A stretch of 64,000 nucleotides of DNA from Bacteroides ndongoniae (GCF_900108345.1 NZ_FNVV01000014.1:248001-312000); one strand, 5' to 3'; positions 9,501 to 17,225 are shown, numbered from the stretch's first letter. The notes: generated by a model not told the origin, from the sequence alone. A program made the numbers and translations.

Positions 9501-10314
9501 TAATCTTTAGCTTTTCTTCCTCCTGGCGCGAGATATAACGCTGAAGAATGGAAAGCAGCATATCCCTGCGCAATACCTTTTCCCACAGATAGGCAGTTAC
9601 ATATCCGCCGTCCTCACGTTCCGGATTTCCAGCTCCTCCCACTTCACCTGCTCCGTTTGAGCCCTGATTGAAAGGAATAAAGAAAGTCTTTTCCTTTTTC
9701 AGTTCGGTAGTAAGAGCCACTTCATACAAGTCAACTCCGAAGTATGCCAATATACGGTTGTTGAAATGAAACAGCGGTTCTTTCGGGTCTCTGTCTGTGC
9801 GCCACTGACGTTTTGAGTCCTCCACATTCTGACCCGTAATCTGGTTTTTCAGTTCGAGTGCTACCACCGGAATACCGTTCAACGAAAGTACCATGTCGAT
9901 GGTATTCTTATTCAGTTTGGAATAGGCAAACTGGCGAGTCACTGTGAGAATGTTCGCATCATAATTCGCCACAAGCTCATCGTTCAGCATTGAAGCCGGA
10001 GCAAAATAGCAGAACTTGATATTTATACCCACGTCGCTTATACCTTTGCGCAGAACATAAATCAGTCCGTAGCGTGACACATCGTCCTGAAACACGCGGT
10101 ACAGTTGTTTCTCGGCCTTGTCGCCATACTTGGTCACATATCGTTTCCACTGCTTAGGCTGTGTCTTTTCTATGAAGGAGATAAGTACAGGCATGTCAAT
10201 AGCCCTGTCCTTGTCGTATGTATCCTGATTGCCTTTTATATATCCACCCTCTGTGATAAGGTATCGTTCTATGTCGGCTTCAAAGTTCTTTTCCTTTAAG
10301 TCTGTGGTATTCAT
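6580..10314 (-). CDS. hsdR: type I restriction enzyme, R (HsdR) subunit
   Basis: ATP-driven translocating endonuclease subunit of a type I restriction system. The 1244-residue protein has the N-terminal PD-(D/E)XK nuclease (D140, E154, K156 in IDMVLSLN...VALELKN), Walker A HSAGSGKS (about 348-355), DEAH box VDEAHSSQSG (458-461) and helicase motif III AFTATPKPK (about 521). A second RecA fold (SRLNRWQKDK region) and a long C-terminal helical domain for assembly with HsdM/HsdS complete it. All catalytic residues are present. It is last in a minus-strand operon hsdM - remnant - hsdS - fic - hsdR with gaps of 3-14 bp, so the set is probably one transcript. Confidence 0.95.
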   Translation of the reverse strand: MNTTDLKEKNFEADIERYLITEGGYIKGNQDTYDKDRAIDMPVLISFIEKTQPKQWKRYVTKYGDKAEKQLYRVFQDDVSRYGLIYVLRKGISDVGINIKFCYFAPASMLNDELVANYDANILTVTRQFAYSKLNKNTIDMVLSLNGIPVVALELKNQITGQNVEDSKRQWRTDRDPKEPLFHFNNRILAYFGVDLYEVALTTELKKEKTFFIPFNQGSNGAGEVGGAGNPEREDGGYVTAYLWEKVLRRDMLLSILQRYISRQEEEKLKIIIDKHGREKEVTETSVKIIFPRYHQLDVVEKLVADTYFANVLQSRCKEEARYDMAADEKTKYRVLKKPHGNNYLIQHSAGSGKSNSIAWLTYRLAGLQNAEMKNMFNSVFVITDRRVLNKQLQSTILGFDHIDGQIETITDADNSEKLARIINDDNTRIVITTLHRFPVIYKELTSRSGKRYAIIVDEAHSSQSGKSAEKLKAALADTDEALREYAEIEEIEAEELEKKKDALMEDLLAQGQHSNLYFYAFTATPKPKTLQTFGELAEEGDNPEDNKYVAYHNYSMLQAIEEGFIKDVLKYYTTYDTTYEIAKRIESDPSYEETPATRAIKAFHDNHQHVIAQKTAIIVEKFREVTLNAMLGKAKAMVVCSSRAHAVRYFLEIKRYCQENNITDVNPMVAFSGTVSYEGVEYTETKLNSIDARNISEAKLPLYFASDLYNMLVVADKYQTGFDEPLLHTMFVDKKLKDVKAVQTLSRLNRWQKDKKDTYVLDFCNKPEDIKKSFEPFYKGTELIKPVDVNYVYTFRKDIQMFQLWTEGDEQKFFDLLQNISKQKDRLGALSNAFKSTIDRYGALDEEKQFEVRSKIKNFVRFYSYMAQIARTYDKELYKAYVYADYLYRLLPKNAKERIDLNKQIMLVNSKISEGETVSIRLGDDNKPIKGENPKAGKPKNDNEDLLSRIIDKVNIMYQGDFSEADRVIVESIYDKMVTTAKKKLTKQANNTDEKQFEESIFPQIFDEVARGCYVEQMDSFAKLFENSDFYRNVMTQMAKVMYENFKKKEDEIPFIPELFKQKLLLDVECEFADLKQFLPDFNSAASCFIDVLKVQTTSSIDGANELLLDSFNRLYCLEGMKLVDKRRHFNTIVTKYEVFLKKVYYLLNGKEMVNDKDENSMPTFINCIFSLSCLRGLKNNTDERYHKFYDYLKLVKQWRNNESHNAPDASMKELNSAIHIVSTMYLWVIAQNMKNLNVTIGK

Positions 10315-10328
10315 GGTTATATCTTTCT

Positions 10329-11408
10329 TTAATCTTTATCTACAATTTTTACGACCCAGCTTCCTTTATCACCTTTTCCGTTTATACGTTCCAGCAATCC
10401 TCTTTCTATGAGTGAAGGAGTCATACGTTTTACGGTTCTTTCCGATTTTCCAATATGTTCCGCTATGTCGGCTTGTGTAGCTTTTGGATTTTCTTTCAAG
10501 AAATTAAGTAATGCCATTTCATCCAGCGTACAGTTCAAAGTGCCATCCAAAGTGCCATTTTGGCTCTTTGACTCCTCTTCTTTGGCACTTTGAGAAAAGT
10601 TTATGTTCATTTCTCTATTGCTGAGGTTGTTCTCTTCCCCAAACAACATATTTCTCAGGAACATTTCCAGGTACTTTGTATTAGCAGAAACCCCCTTTAT
10701 ATAATTATTGTAGTTGGCACGTACCAGAGTATTTCTGAAATACCACGAATGTTTCTTGAATATATCATTGTCCACCTTAAATCCGAAAGTCTTCAGGTAT
10801 TTCATAAGGAATACAGCTATGGTTCTGGTATTACCTTCTCCGAAAGCATGTATCTGCCAAATACCTGAAATAAATTTACCGATTCTCTGTAAAGCCTGTT
10901 CGGCATTCATTGCGGGATAATCAGTACTTTTTTCCTGTGCAAAATCGTATTCCAGAGTAGGGCGAATCATTTCATAATCCGAGTAGATAACCGTATCTCC
11001 ATCGAGTACCCATTCTTTCTTTGTGATATTATAGTTGCGTATCTGCCCAGCATGCTTGTACAGACCTTCAAACAGGCGTTTATGAATATACAGGAGATAG
11101 TCCGGTGTAAACGAGAAAGTCTTTTCCGAAAGCAGTTCGGTGATACGTGCTGATACCTTGTCTGCTTCTTCCGTCCGTTCATCTTCTATTTCCTCACGTG
11201 ATGATTTCGACTGATAATATGTATCAATCAGATGTTTCACTTCATCAATGGAAATGTCTCCCTCTATATGTTGCTGTGCCGTCTGAATAAGATACTCAGA
11301 CGGTTTCAGTCCGTCCACATCCTGCAAGCCTATGGCGACTTGCCATGCGGCTGCTTTCTCTTTCTGGTCGGGTTCTCCCTGTCGGATATATTTGTCGAAT
11401 TCAGTCAT
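10329..11408 (-). CDS. Fic/DOC family protein with C-terminal winged helix
   Basis: The 359-residue protein sits between hsdS and hsdR. Residues about 100-250 form a Fic domain with an altered catalytic loop HAFGEGNTR (187-195): the usual HPFxxGNGR has Ala for Pro and Thr for the second Gly, while His, Phe, Glu, Asn and Arg are kept. An N-terminal helical region (1-95) precedes it. The C-terminus (about 300-355) contains a helix-turn-helix (ATQADIAEHIGKSERTVKRM), so it may bind DNA. A low-complexity stretch NGTLDGTLNCTLDEM precedes the winged helix. Fic proteins are recurrent passengers of Bacteroidetes type I loci; whether this one modifies Hsd subunits or regulates the operon is inference. 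Confidence 0.88.
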   Translation of the reverse strand: MTEFDKYIRQGEPDQKEKAAAWQVAIGLQDVDGLKPSEYLIQTAQQHIEGDISIDEVKHLIDTYYQSKSSREEIEDERTEEADKVSARITELLSEKTFSFTPDYLLYIHKRLFEGLYKHAGQIRNYNITKKEWVLDGDTVIYSDYEMIRPTLEYDFAQEKSTDYPAMNAEQALQRIGKFISGIWQIHAFGEGNTRTIAVFLMKYLKTFGFKVDNDIFKKHSWYFRNTLVRANYNNYIKGVSANTKYLEMFLRNMLFGEENNLSNREMNINFSQSAKEEESKSQNGTLDGTLNCTLDEMALLNFLKENPKATQADIAEHIGKSERTVKRMTPSLIERGLLERINGKGDKGSWVVKIVDKD

Positions 11409-11411
11409 GGC

Positions 11412-12668
11412 TTATACTTTTCTTTTTCCGGTTACACACTCGAAAATCAATGATTTCTTGTAGTCTTTCAGCTTCTCTATCTTCTGTTGCTTGATGGAGA
11501 TGAGTTCGTCTATCTCGAAGCATTTCTGGTCGAGGTAGGTGGCGATGGATTGTTGCTCGGAGAGAGGAGGAACAATAATAGGCATAACAGAATATTTGTC
11601 TGCACCAATATTTTGGATTGTTGATTGAATAAATATGCTGTTTTTCCAATTTTGATATACATTCGATAGTGTGTAATAAAATACAAAATTAGGTAGAAGC
11701 TCATTTTTATTGCATCTGGCTTTTATTAGATAGCCTGCGAAACAAGCAGCATAATCTTCTTTGTATAAGAAAGTCTTTCCAACTGTTGCACCACTTCTTG
11801 CAAATAACAAATCACCTTTAGTTAACATATATTCTTTAGCTTTTTCTAAAGGCAAAGATTTAAAAGTATCATCTCTTAAAGTTCCATCATCCTTTATATC
11901 AGTTATTCTTATATATCTTGGGTCATTATAATTACATTCTTCAGCTGGTTCATTTGCACCATATTGCATTGGCTCTGACAAAAACTTTTTAAACACAGTA
12001 CATATCCAATGCTCCGGAATCTCCCCAATCCATTCAATACCGCTATCTTTTAGAGGAACATTTTTATCCAAACCTTTGGTTACAGCTTCGGTAATGACGG
12101 ATTGCTTGTAGCTTTGTAGTTTGGTTATCATTTCCTCTTGCAAAGTTATCAGTTCGTCTATTTCGCTACATTTTTGGTCAAGGTAGGTGGCGATGGATTG
12201 TTGTTCAAAATCTAAAGGCATGAATACAGTGAATTCGGCTAACATTGGTAATCTTACTGAATCCACAGTGGATTTAGAGTTTGCACTTTCTATTACATGA
12301 TAGAATAATGAACTTAAATAATAAAATAAATATATCCTATTTATATTTTTAAACTGATTAATACAATATACTCGTTGGTGACAAGCAAATTTATCATCAG
12401 CAAGATGAAAAACTTTTCCTGCTCCAACTCCATCACCTGCCATTAATATAGATGCACCTTCAAAAGTATATTTGTTACTTTTTTCTACTTTGGGGGAGCG
12501 CACAAAAAATGGATATTTCCCATCAGGAACACTGTCTTGTGTATCTTGGTTACCTGTATTAATATTACTTAGGCGCTTTAAACATATTTTTTCCCAATGC
12601 TCCGGAATCTCCCCAATCCAAACAATCCCACTATCTTTATATTTATCATATCTATTTTCCATACCCAT
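11412..12668 (-). CDS. hsdS: type I restriction enzyme, specificity (HsdS) subunit
   Basis: Determines the bipartite DNA sequence recognised by the HsdM/HsdR complex. The 418-residue protein has two target-recognition domains, each starting with the conserved block KDSGIxWIGEIPEHW (near residues 10 and 208) and each closing with a spacer helix LDQKCxEIDELI. The DNA encoding these conserved blocks is almost identical between the halves, giving direct repeats about 590-650 bp apart. The recognition parts themselves are markedly AT-rich compared with neighbours, as is common for exchanged domains. The ATG at 12668 overlaps the TGA of the upstream gene. No second hsdS or invertase gene is present, so the specificity looks fixed. 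Confidence 0.95.
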   Translation of the reverse strand: MGMENRYDKYKDSGIVWIGEIPEHWEKICLKRLSNINTGNQDTQDSVPDGKYPFFVRSPKVEKSNKYTFEGASILMAGDGVGAGKVFHLADDKFACHQRVYCINQFKNINRIYLFYYLSSLFYHVIESANSKSTVDSVRLPMLAEFTVFMPLDFEQQSIATYLDQKCSEIDELITLQEEMITKLQSYKQSVITEAVTKGLDKNVPLKDSGIEWIGEIPEHWICTVFKKFLSEPMQYGANEPAEECNYNDPRYIRITDIKDDGTLRDDTFKSLPLEKAKEYMLTKGDLLFARSGATVGKTFLYKEDYAACFAGYLIKARCNKNELLPNFVFYYTLSNVYQNWKNSIFIQSTIQNIGADKYSVMPIIVPPLSEQQSIATYLDQKCFEIDELISIKQQKIEKLKDYKKSLIFECVTGKRKV

Positions 12669-12949
12669 CAATCTTCCTGTTCGTAATAATATGAGTAATC
12701 AATACCTTTCATAAAGGTTTCCCGGTCATTAATTTTGTCGGCAAGTGGGGTGTAGAAGTGCTCCACAAACCGTGCAGCTTTGGTATTAGGGAAACATGCC
12801 GCAAGAGAAAGGACTCCTGTGTTATCAAGGACATCTGTAAGTCTTTTCTTGCCGTCAGGCGCAGTTAGTTTCAACTGGTTAGTGACACTAACCACTTGTA
12901 CTTCTCTGTCGTCAAAGAACCGGATGGATATTTTATTTATCTTAGTCAT
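12668..12949 (-). pseudogene. BRO-N/Fic fusion gene reduced by internal in-frame deletions
   Basis: The open frame encodes 93 residues from MTKINKISIRFFDDREVQVV to KGIDYSYYYEQED. From memory of related loci, full-length relatives between hsdM and hsdS have a BRO-type N-terminal domain followed by a Fic domain. Here the first residues (IRFFDDREV), a middle block (TNQLKLTAPDGKKRLTDVLD, then NTKAARFVEHF) and the last about 20 residues remain. Most of the BRO domain and the whole Fic core with its HPFxxGNGR loop are missing. The tail matches that of the intact Fic at 5453-6013 (KGIxxSYYYE). The frame is kept and spacing to hsdM (2 bp) and hsdS (overlap) is intact, so a small product may still be made and may keep translational coupling. 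Confidence 0.6.
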
Positions 12950-12951
12950 AA

Positions 12952-14955
12952 TTATCCTAATATCTTAGACATCAGTTCCGATTCTTTTTCTTCCAACTTT
13001 TTCAGTTCGTCAAATATTTCTGAACTTGGTGTTAGCGGAGTGTATTTATAGAACTCGCGGGTGAGAGGTATCTCATAACCAATCTTGCTTTCGGATTCGT
13101 TGTACCAGAAATCGGGAGCATACGGACGAACATTCTTTTCCAGGTATTCCGTAATATCCTCTTTCCAAGGAATAATCTCGCTATCCTTCAGTTCAGGGTC
13201 GGGTGCAAATCCGCTTTCCTGGTCTATAGGTTTTATGTATGACTCCATCATATTTGGGTTACGCTTTCCGAAATAGTTTCTCAATAAGGCAACCTTTCCC
13301 TGAGGTACTTTGATTTTTGCCTTCTTCAGTTGGAGGAAGAAAGTTATGTCCGGGAATCCCACATGGTTAGGCATATTGTTTTCCCAATATGTAGCAACTT
13401 CTTTCAATAAAGTTCTGTCGGTTTCTTTATAGTTTTCAGCAGTGGCTGCGTCAAAATGAATGTCCTTATACTCTAAGCGCAAAGGACGGTTGATGGTGAG
13501 TTTCGTAAACTTGAAATCCTCTGCGTCTTTCACCTTGCTTTCCACTTTCAGTTCCGGGTTAAGCTCGGAAGTATATTCCCAATCAGTAAAATCGTGATAA
13601 GCCTGCATGATAAGTTTGCGGCAGACTGTGGTGATTTCCACACGCTTGTTACCGAGGGGCTTGCGCAGTTTCTCGAAACATTTGCTTGCGTCGATAAGCT
13701 GAACCTTTCCTGTACGTTCTTCCGATTTGTTTTTGCTCACTACCCATATATAGGTGGCGATACCTGTATTATAGAACAAGTCGTTAGGCAACTGCACGAT
13801 TGCCTCCAGCCAGTCGTGTTCAAGCAGATAACCTCTGATTTCGCTTTCGCCGCTTCCTGCATCGCCTTTGAACAAAGGAGACCCATTTTGTATAATAGCC
13901 ATACGTCCTTCTTCTTTCAGTTTTGCCACACCGTTGAGCATAAACAACATCTGTCCGTCTCCCTTTGCCGGCAGTCCCGGAGCAAAACGCCCTGCTTCGC
14001 CCATCTCGTTTTCGGCTTTCACACGTTTTTCTGATGCTTCCCAGTCGATACCGAAAGGCGGATTTGATATGATGTAATCGAACTGATAGCCTTTGAACTG
14101 GTCATCGCCCAGTGTATCGCCCAAGCGCATATTGTCGGCATTACCGCCTTTGATAAGCATATCGGCTTTGGCAATACCATACGTCTGCGGATTGAGTTCC
14201 TGACCGTAGCATGTGATTTCGGCTTCGGGGTCTATCTTGCGGAATCTCTCGTCAAGACAGGCAAGCATCTGGCTGGTTCCCATTGCCATATCGTATATAG
14301 ATGCCACAATGCCTTCATCTTCCATTTTTTGTTCATCGTCTCCTACAAGTAGTTCGCTCATCAGATAGATGATGTCGCGTGCGGTAAAATGTGCTCCTGC
14401 CTGGTCGTTATATGATTCGGAAAACTTTCTGACTAATTCTTCAAAGATGTATCCCATATCTACAGCAGAAACTACATCCGCGCCAAGATAAGCCTTGGCA
14501 GAGCAGAACTCCTTGATAACTAGGTAGATACGGTTGTTATCATCCATCTTCTTGATTTCGTTGTAGAAGTCCATGCGGTTTATTATGTCAATCACATTCT
14601 CAGAGAAATGGTTGAGGTAATTCTCGAAGTTGTCTTTGATGTTATCAGCATCGGCAAGCAATATATCGAAAGTAAATTTGCTGGTATTGTAGAACTTCTG
14701 CTTGGCTGCAGTTTCAAGGAAACCTTTCTTTACGGCTATACCTTTTGCTTCAAGCTCTTCGTTCATCTTGATAACAGCGTCTTTTGTTGGTGCAAGGGTA
14801 TCTTCAAAACGTTTTATTACACACATAGGCAGGATAACCTTTCCGTATTCGTGAGGTTTGTATAATCCTACTAATTTATCGGCAATGGCCCAGATTAGGT
14901 TTGCTTTTTCCTGTATATTTATAGAGGTCTGTCTCTGTAAGTCTTCTCCGCTCAT
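12952..14955 (-). CDS. hsdM: type I restriction-modification, methyltransferase (HsdM) subunit
   Basis: S-adenosylmethionine-dependent N6-adenine methyltransferase subunit, first gene of the Hsd operon. The 667-residue product has the N-terminal helical HsdM domain (QEKANLIWAIADKLVGLYKP), an AdoMet-binding motif I in the divergent form YDMAMGTSQMLAC (where DPxxGTGGxL is commoner), and the catalytic motif IV SNPPFGIDW. A C-terminal helical region follows. The YDMAMGTSQML variant is, as I recall, usual in a Bacteroidetes subfamily and not a sign of inactivity. A promoter with TATCTTTG lies about 22 bp upstream of the ATG, overlapping a 17-bp palindrome. Confidence 0.95.
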   Translation of the reverse strand: MSGEDLQRQTSINIQEKANLIWAIADKLVGLYKPHEYGKVILPMCVIKRFEDTLAPTKDAVIKMNEELEAKGIAVKKGFLETAAKQKFYNTSKFTFDILLADADNIKDNFENYLNHFSENVIDIINRMDFYNEIKKMDDNNRIYLVIKEFCSAKAYLGADVVSAVDMGYIFEELVRKFSESYNDQAGAHFTARDIIYLMSELLVGDDEQKMEDEGIVASIYDMAMGTSQMLACLDERFRKIDPEAEITCYGQELNPQTYGIAKADMLIKGGNADNMRLGDTLGDDQFKGYQFDYIISNPPFGIDWEASEKRVKAENEMGEAGRFAPGLPAKGDGQMLFMLNGVAKLKEEGRMAIIQNGSPLFKGDAGSGESEIRGYLLEHDWLEAIVQLPNDLFYNTGIATYIWVVSKNKSEERTGKVQLIDASKCFEKLRKPLGNKRVEITTVCRKLIMQAYHDFTDWEYTSELNPELKVESKVKDAEDFKFTKLTINRPLRLEYKDIHFDAATAENYKETDRTLLKEVATYWENNMPNHVGFPDITFFLQLKKAKIKVPQGKVALLRNYFGKRNPNMMESYIKPIDQESGFAPDPELKDSEIIPWKEDITEYLEKNVRPYAPDFWYNESESKIGYEIPLTREFYKYTPLTPSSEIFDELKKLEEKESELMSKILG

Positions 14956-14977
14956 ATTTCTGTTTTTAATTACTTGT

Positions 14978-15012
14978 CAAAGATACAAATTTATTGTGCA
15001 GTAGAACTGCAC
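14978..15012 (-). promoter_or_regulatory. hsdM promoter with palindromic putative operator
   Basis: A TATCTTTG -7 element (minus strand, 14978-14985) stands 22 bp before the hsdM ATG. At 14996-15012 the sequence GTGCAGTAGAACTGCAC is a perfect inverted repeat with 7-bp arms and a 3-base centre, just downstream of where the -33 box should be. No TTTG is found at -33. The placement suggests a repressor or activator site controlling restriction-modification expression. Confidence 0.5.
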
Positions 15013-15069
15013 TTGATTTATAAAAATTCAATATCATTAGTATCCAATAAAAATGGACGAGTTAAAAAA

Positions 15070-15210
15070 TTAATCAAATAGTCCTTCAAAAAGGGGATAA
15101 TCGAGTTCTTTGACATCGTTGAAATCAGTCTTATTGAACAGGTCACGTAAATTAGTTTTGTCCGTTAGAGAGATGCTTAGAATCTGCAAAACTTCATAAG
15201 TTGAGCGAAT
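15070..15210 (-). pseudogene. C-terminal fragment of an IS4-type transposase
   Basis: On the minus strand the frame ending at TAA 15070-15072 reads STYEVLQILSISLTDKTNLR followed by DLFNKTDFNDVKELDYPLFE and GLFD. This looks like the C-terminus of an IS4-type Bacteroides transposase (from memory). An in-frame stop lies shortly upstream, there is no start codon, and the catalytic domain is absent, so only about 45 codons survive. It sits immediately outside hsdM and marks the right edge of the restriction island. Confidence 0.45.
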
Positions 15211-15290
15211 ACGTATTTATCTTGGTTCATAAGCGGCATTCAATTTTGCGAAATAAGTAACGAACGTTGATCAACGAGTGGGCAAAATTC

Positions 15291-15320
15291 TTGTATCTAA
15301 AAAATAATACCGTATCTTTG
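15291..15320 (+). promoter_or_regulatory. promoter of the ettA leader
   Basis: TTG (15291-15293) and TATCTTTG (15313-15320) are separated by 19 bp, matching the Bacteroides consensus. Transcription would start near 15327, giving a leader of about 200 bases before the ettA ATG. Confidence 0.55.
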
Positions 15321-15326
15321 TAACTT

Positions 15327-15450
15327 GAACTGCCATACGCAAATGGAGGAACGCGGGCGGATGCCTGGCGGAGTCTGGATGGCAGAGGAGGATTGCTTAC
15401 CCGGAGCATCGGAAAGATCGGCGCACAATCCTTGTTTTATTTAATTAATT
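15327..15450 (+). ncRNA. structured leader upstream of ettA with a 33-codon ORF
   Basis: The leader can form one hairpin pairing TGCCAT (15331-15336) with ATGGCA (15379-15384), and a second pairing AGGATTG (about 15389) with CAATCCT (about 15426) followed by a T-rich stretch. A small open frame ATG 15343 to TAA 15442-15444 runs through both; it encodes MEERGRMPGGVWMAEEDCLP and 13 more residues. ABC-F genes in other bacteria are often controlled by leader-peptide attenuation, so this may be a regulator or a small RNA. I do not recognise the structure as a known family. Confidence 0.35.
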
Positions 15451-15527
15451 GAGTTTGAAAGAATCTGCCGGTGAGGCTTGAATATGCGCTGAATAGATCT
15501 CAGCGGCAGGTTGTTAACGAAATTTTT

Positions 15528-17225
15528 ATGGCAACAGTTGACGATAAAAAAATTATTTTCTCGATGGTAGGGCTGAACAAGACCATTCAGCAAAACAACA
15601 AGCAGGTATTGAAGAATATCTATTTGTCGTTCTTTTATGGAGCCAAAATCGGTATCATCGGTCTGAATGGTTCGGGTAAATCTACTTTGCTGAAGATTAT
15701 CGCCGGATTGGACAAGTCATATCAGGGCGAAGTGGTGTTCTCGCCGGGATATTCGGTCGGGTATCTGGCACAGGAGCCTTATCTCGATCCGACGAAAACA
15801 GTGAAAGAGGTTGTAATGGAAGGCGTGCAGCCCATTGTAGATGCGCTGAACGAATACGAAGAAATCAACCAGAAATTTGGACTGCCGGAGTATTACGAGG
15901 ATCAGGACAAAATGGACAAGCTGTTTACCCGACAGGCCGAGTTGCAGGATATTATTGATGCAACCGATGCCTGGAATCTGGACAGCAAGCTGGAACGGGC
16001 CATGGACGCATTGCGTTGTCCGCCCGAAGATCAGTCGGTAGAATTCCTGTCTGGAGGTGAACGTCGCCGTGTGGCTCTGTGTCGTCTGCTGTTGCAGAAA
16101 CCGGATGTGCTGTTGCTGGACGAGCCCACTAACCACCTGGATGCAGAGTCGATAGACTGGTTGGAGCAACACTTGCAGCAATACGAAGGTACGGTGATTG
16201 CTGTGACGCACGACCGATACTTCCTGGATCATGTGGCCGGATGGATTCTTGAACTGGACCGTGGCGAGGGTATTCCCTGGAAGGGTAACTATTCGAGCTG
16301 GCTGGAGCAGAAGACGAAGCGCATGGAAATGGAAGAGAAGACTGCCAGCAAACGCCGGAAGACGTTGGAACGAGAGTTGGAGTGGGTACGTATGGCACCC
16401 AAAGCCCGTCAGGCCAAAGGAAAGGCTCGTTTGAACTCGTACGACAAGTTGCTGAACGAGGATGTGAAGGAGAAGGAAGAAAAGCTGGAAATCTTTATTC
16501 CGAACGGACCGCGTCTGGGTAATAAGGTAATCGAGGCAAAACACGTAGCCAAGGCTTATGGAGACAAGCTTTTGTTTGACGACCTGAATTTCATGCTTCC
16601 GCCTAATGGTATTGTAGGTATCATCGGACCGAACGGTGCCGGAAAGACGACACTTTTCCGCCTGATCATGGGATTGGAAAAGGCTGATAAGGGAGAGTTT
16701 GAAGTGGGCGAAACAGTGAAAGTGGCCTACGTCGACCAGCAGCATAAGGATATCGACCCGAACAAGAGTGTATATCAGGTGATTTCGGGTGGCAATGAGC
16801 TGATTCGTATGGGAGGACGGGATGTAAATGCCCGTGCTTATCTGTCGCGTTTCAATTTCTCGGGAGCCGATCAGGAAAAACTGTGTGGCGTGCTTTCGGG
16901 TGGTGAGCGCAACCGTCTGCATCTGGCCATGGCGCTGAAAGAAGAAGGCAACGTGCTGCTGCTGGACGAGCCGACCAATGATATCGACGTCAATACGCTG
17001 CGTGCACTTGAAGAAGGTCTGGAAGACTTTGCGGGATGCGCGGTAGTCATCAGTCACGACCGTTGGTTCCTGGACCGTATTTGTACACACATCCTGGCGT
17101 TTGAAGGCAATTCGAACGTGTTCTTCTTTGAAGGTTCTTATTCGGAATACGAAGAGAACAAGCTGAAGCGTCTGGGCAAGGAAGAGCCGACCCGTGTGCG
17201 CTACAGAAAGCTGATGAACGATTGA
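15528..17225 (+). CDS. ettA: energy-dependent translational throttle protein (ABC-F)
   Basis: Ribosome-associated ABC-F ATPase that acts at the E site and gates the first steps of elongation according to energy state. The start is placed at the ATG at 15528 (MATVDDKKIIFSMVGLNKT); the open frame begins at 15471 but the extra 19 residues do not fit the family. The 565-residue protein has two ATPase cassettes: Walker A GLNGSGKSTLLK, signature LSGGERRRVALCR and LLLDEPTNHLD; then GPNGAGKTTLFR, LSGGERNRLHLAM and LLLDEPTNDID. The linker between them is rich in basic and acidic residues and holds a short arm, as in EttA. No membrane domain is present, which rules out a transporter. Confidence 0.93.
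   Translation: MATVDDKKIIFSMVGLNKTIQQNNKQVLKNIYLSFFYGAKIGIIGLNGSGKSTLLKIIAGLDKSYQGEVVFSPGYSVGYLAQEPYLDPTKTVKEVVMEGVQPIVDALNEYEEINQKFGLPEYYEDQDKMDKLFTRQAELQDIIDATDAWNLDSKLERAMDALRCPPEDQSVEFLSGGERRRVALCRLLLQKPDVLLLDEPTNHLDAESIDWLEQHLQQYEGTVIAVTHDRYFLDHVAGWILELDRGEGIPWKGNYSSWLEQKTKRMEMEEKTASKRRKTLERELEWVRMAPKARQAKGKARLNSYDKLLNEDVKEKEEKLEIFIPNGPRLGNKVIEAKHVAKAYGDKLLFDDLNFMLPPNGIVGIIGPNGAGKTTLFRLIMGLEKADKGEFEVGETVKVAYVDQQHKDIDPNKSVYQVISGGNELIRMGGRDVNARAYLSRFNFSGADQEKLCGVLSGGERNRLHLAMALKEEGNVLLLDEPTNDIDVNTLRALEEGLEDFAGCAVVISHDRWFLDRICTHILAFEGNSNVFFFEGSYSEYEENKLKRLGKEEPTRVRYRKLMND

Noticed and set aside
10510..10580. Short repeats AAAGTGCCAT within the Fic gene as phase-variation tract
   Set aside because: Only a few imperfect copies, in frame and coding for a linker; no simple-sequence run that would slip.
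11412..12668. Phase-variable hsdS shufflon
   Set aside because: Only one hsdS gene, no inverted repeats between copies, and no recombinase gene nearby; the only integrase in the window belongs to the element at 42902-50078.
15717..17090. 457-codon open frame antisense to ettA
   Set aside because: It lies wholly opposite a well-supported gene, shows no domain, and is explained by codon bias of the sense strand. The same holds for the long antisense frames at 7261-8724 (hsdR) and 21893-23050 (dnaB).
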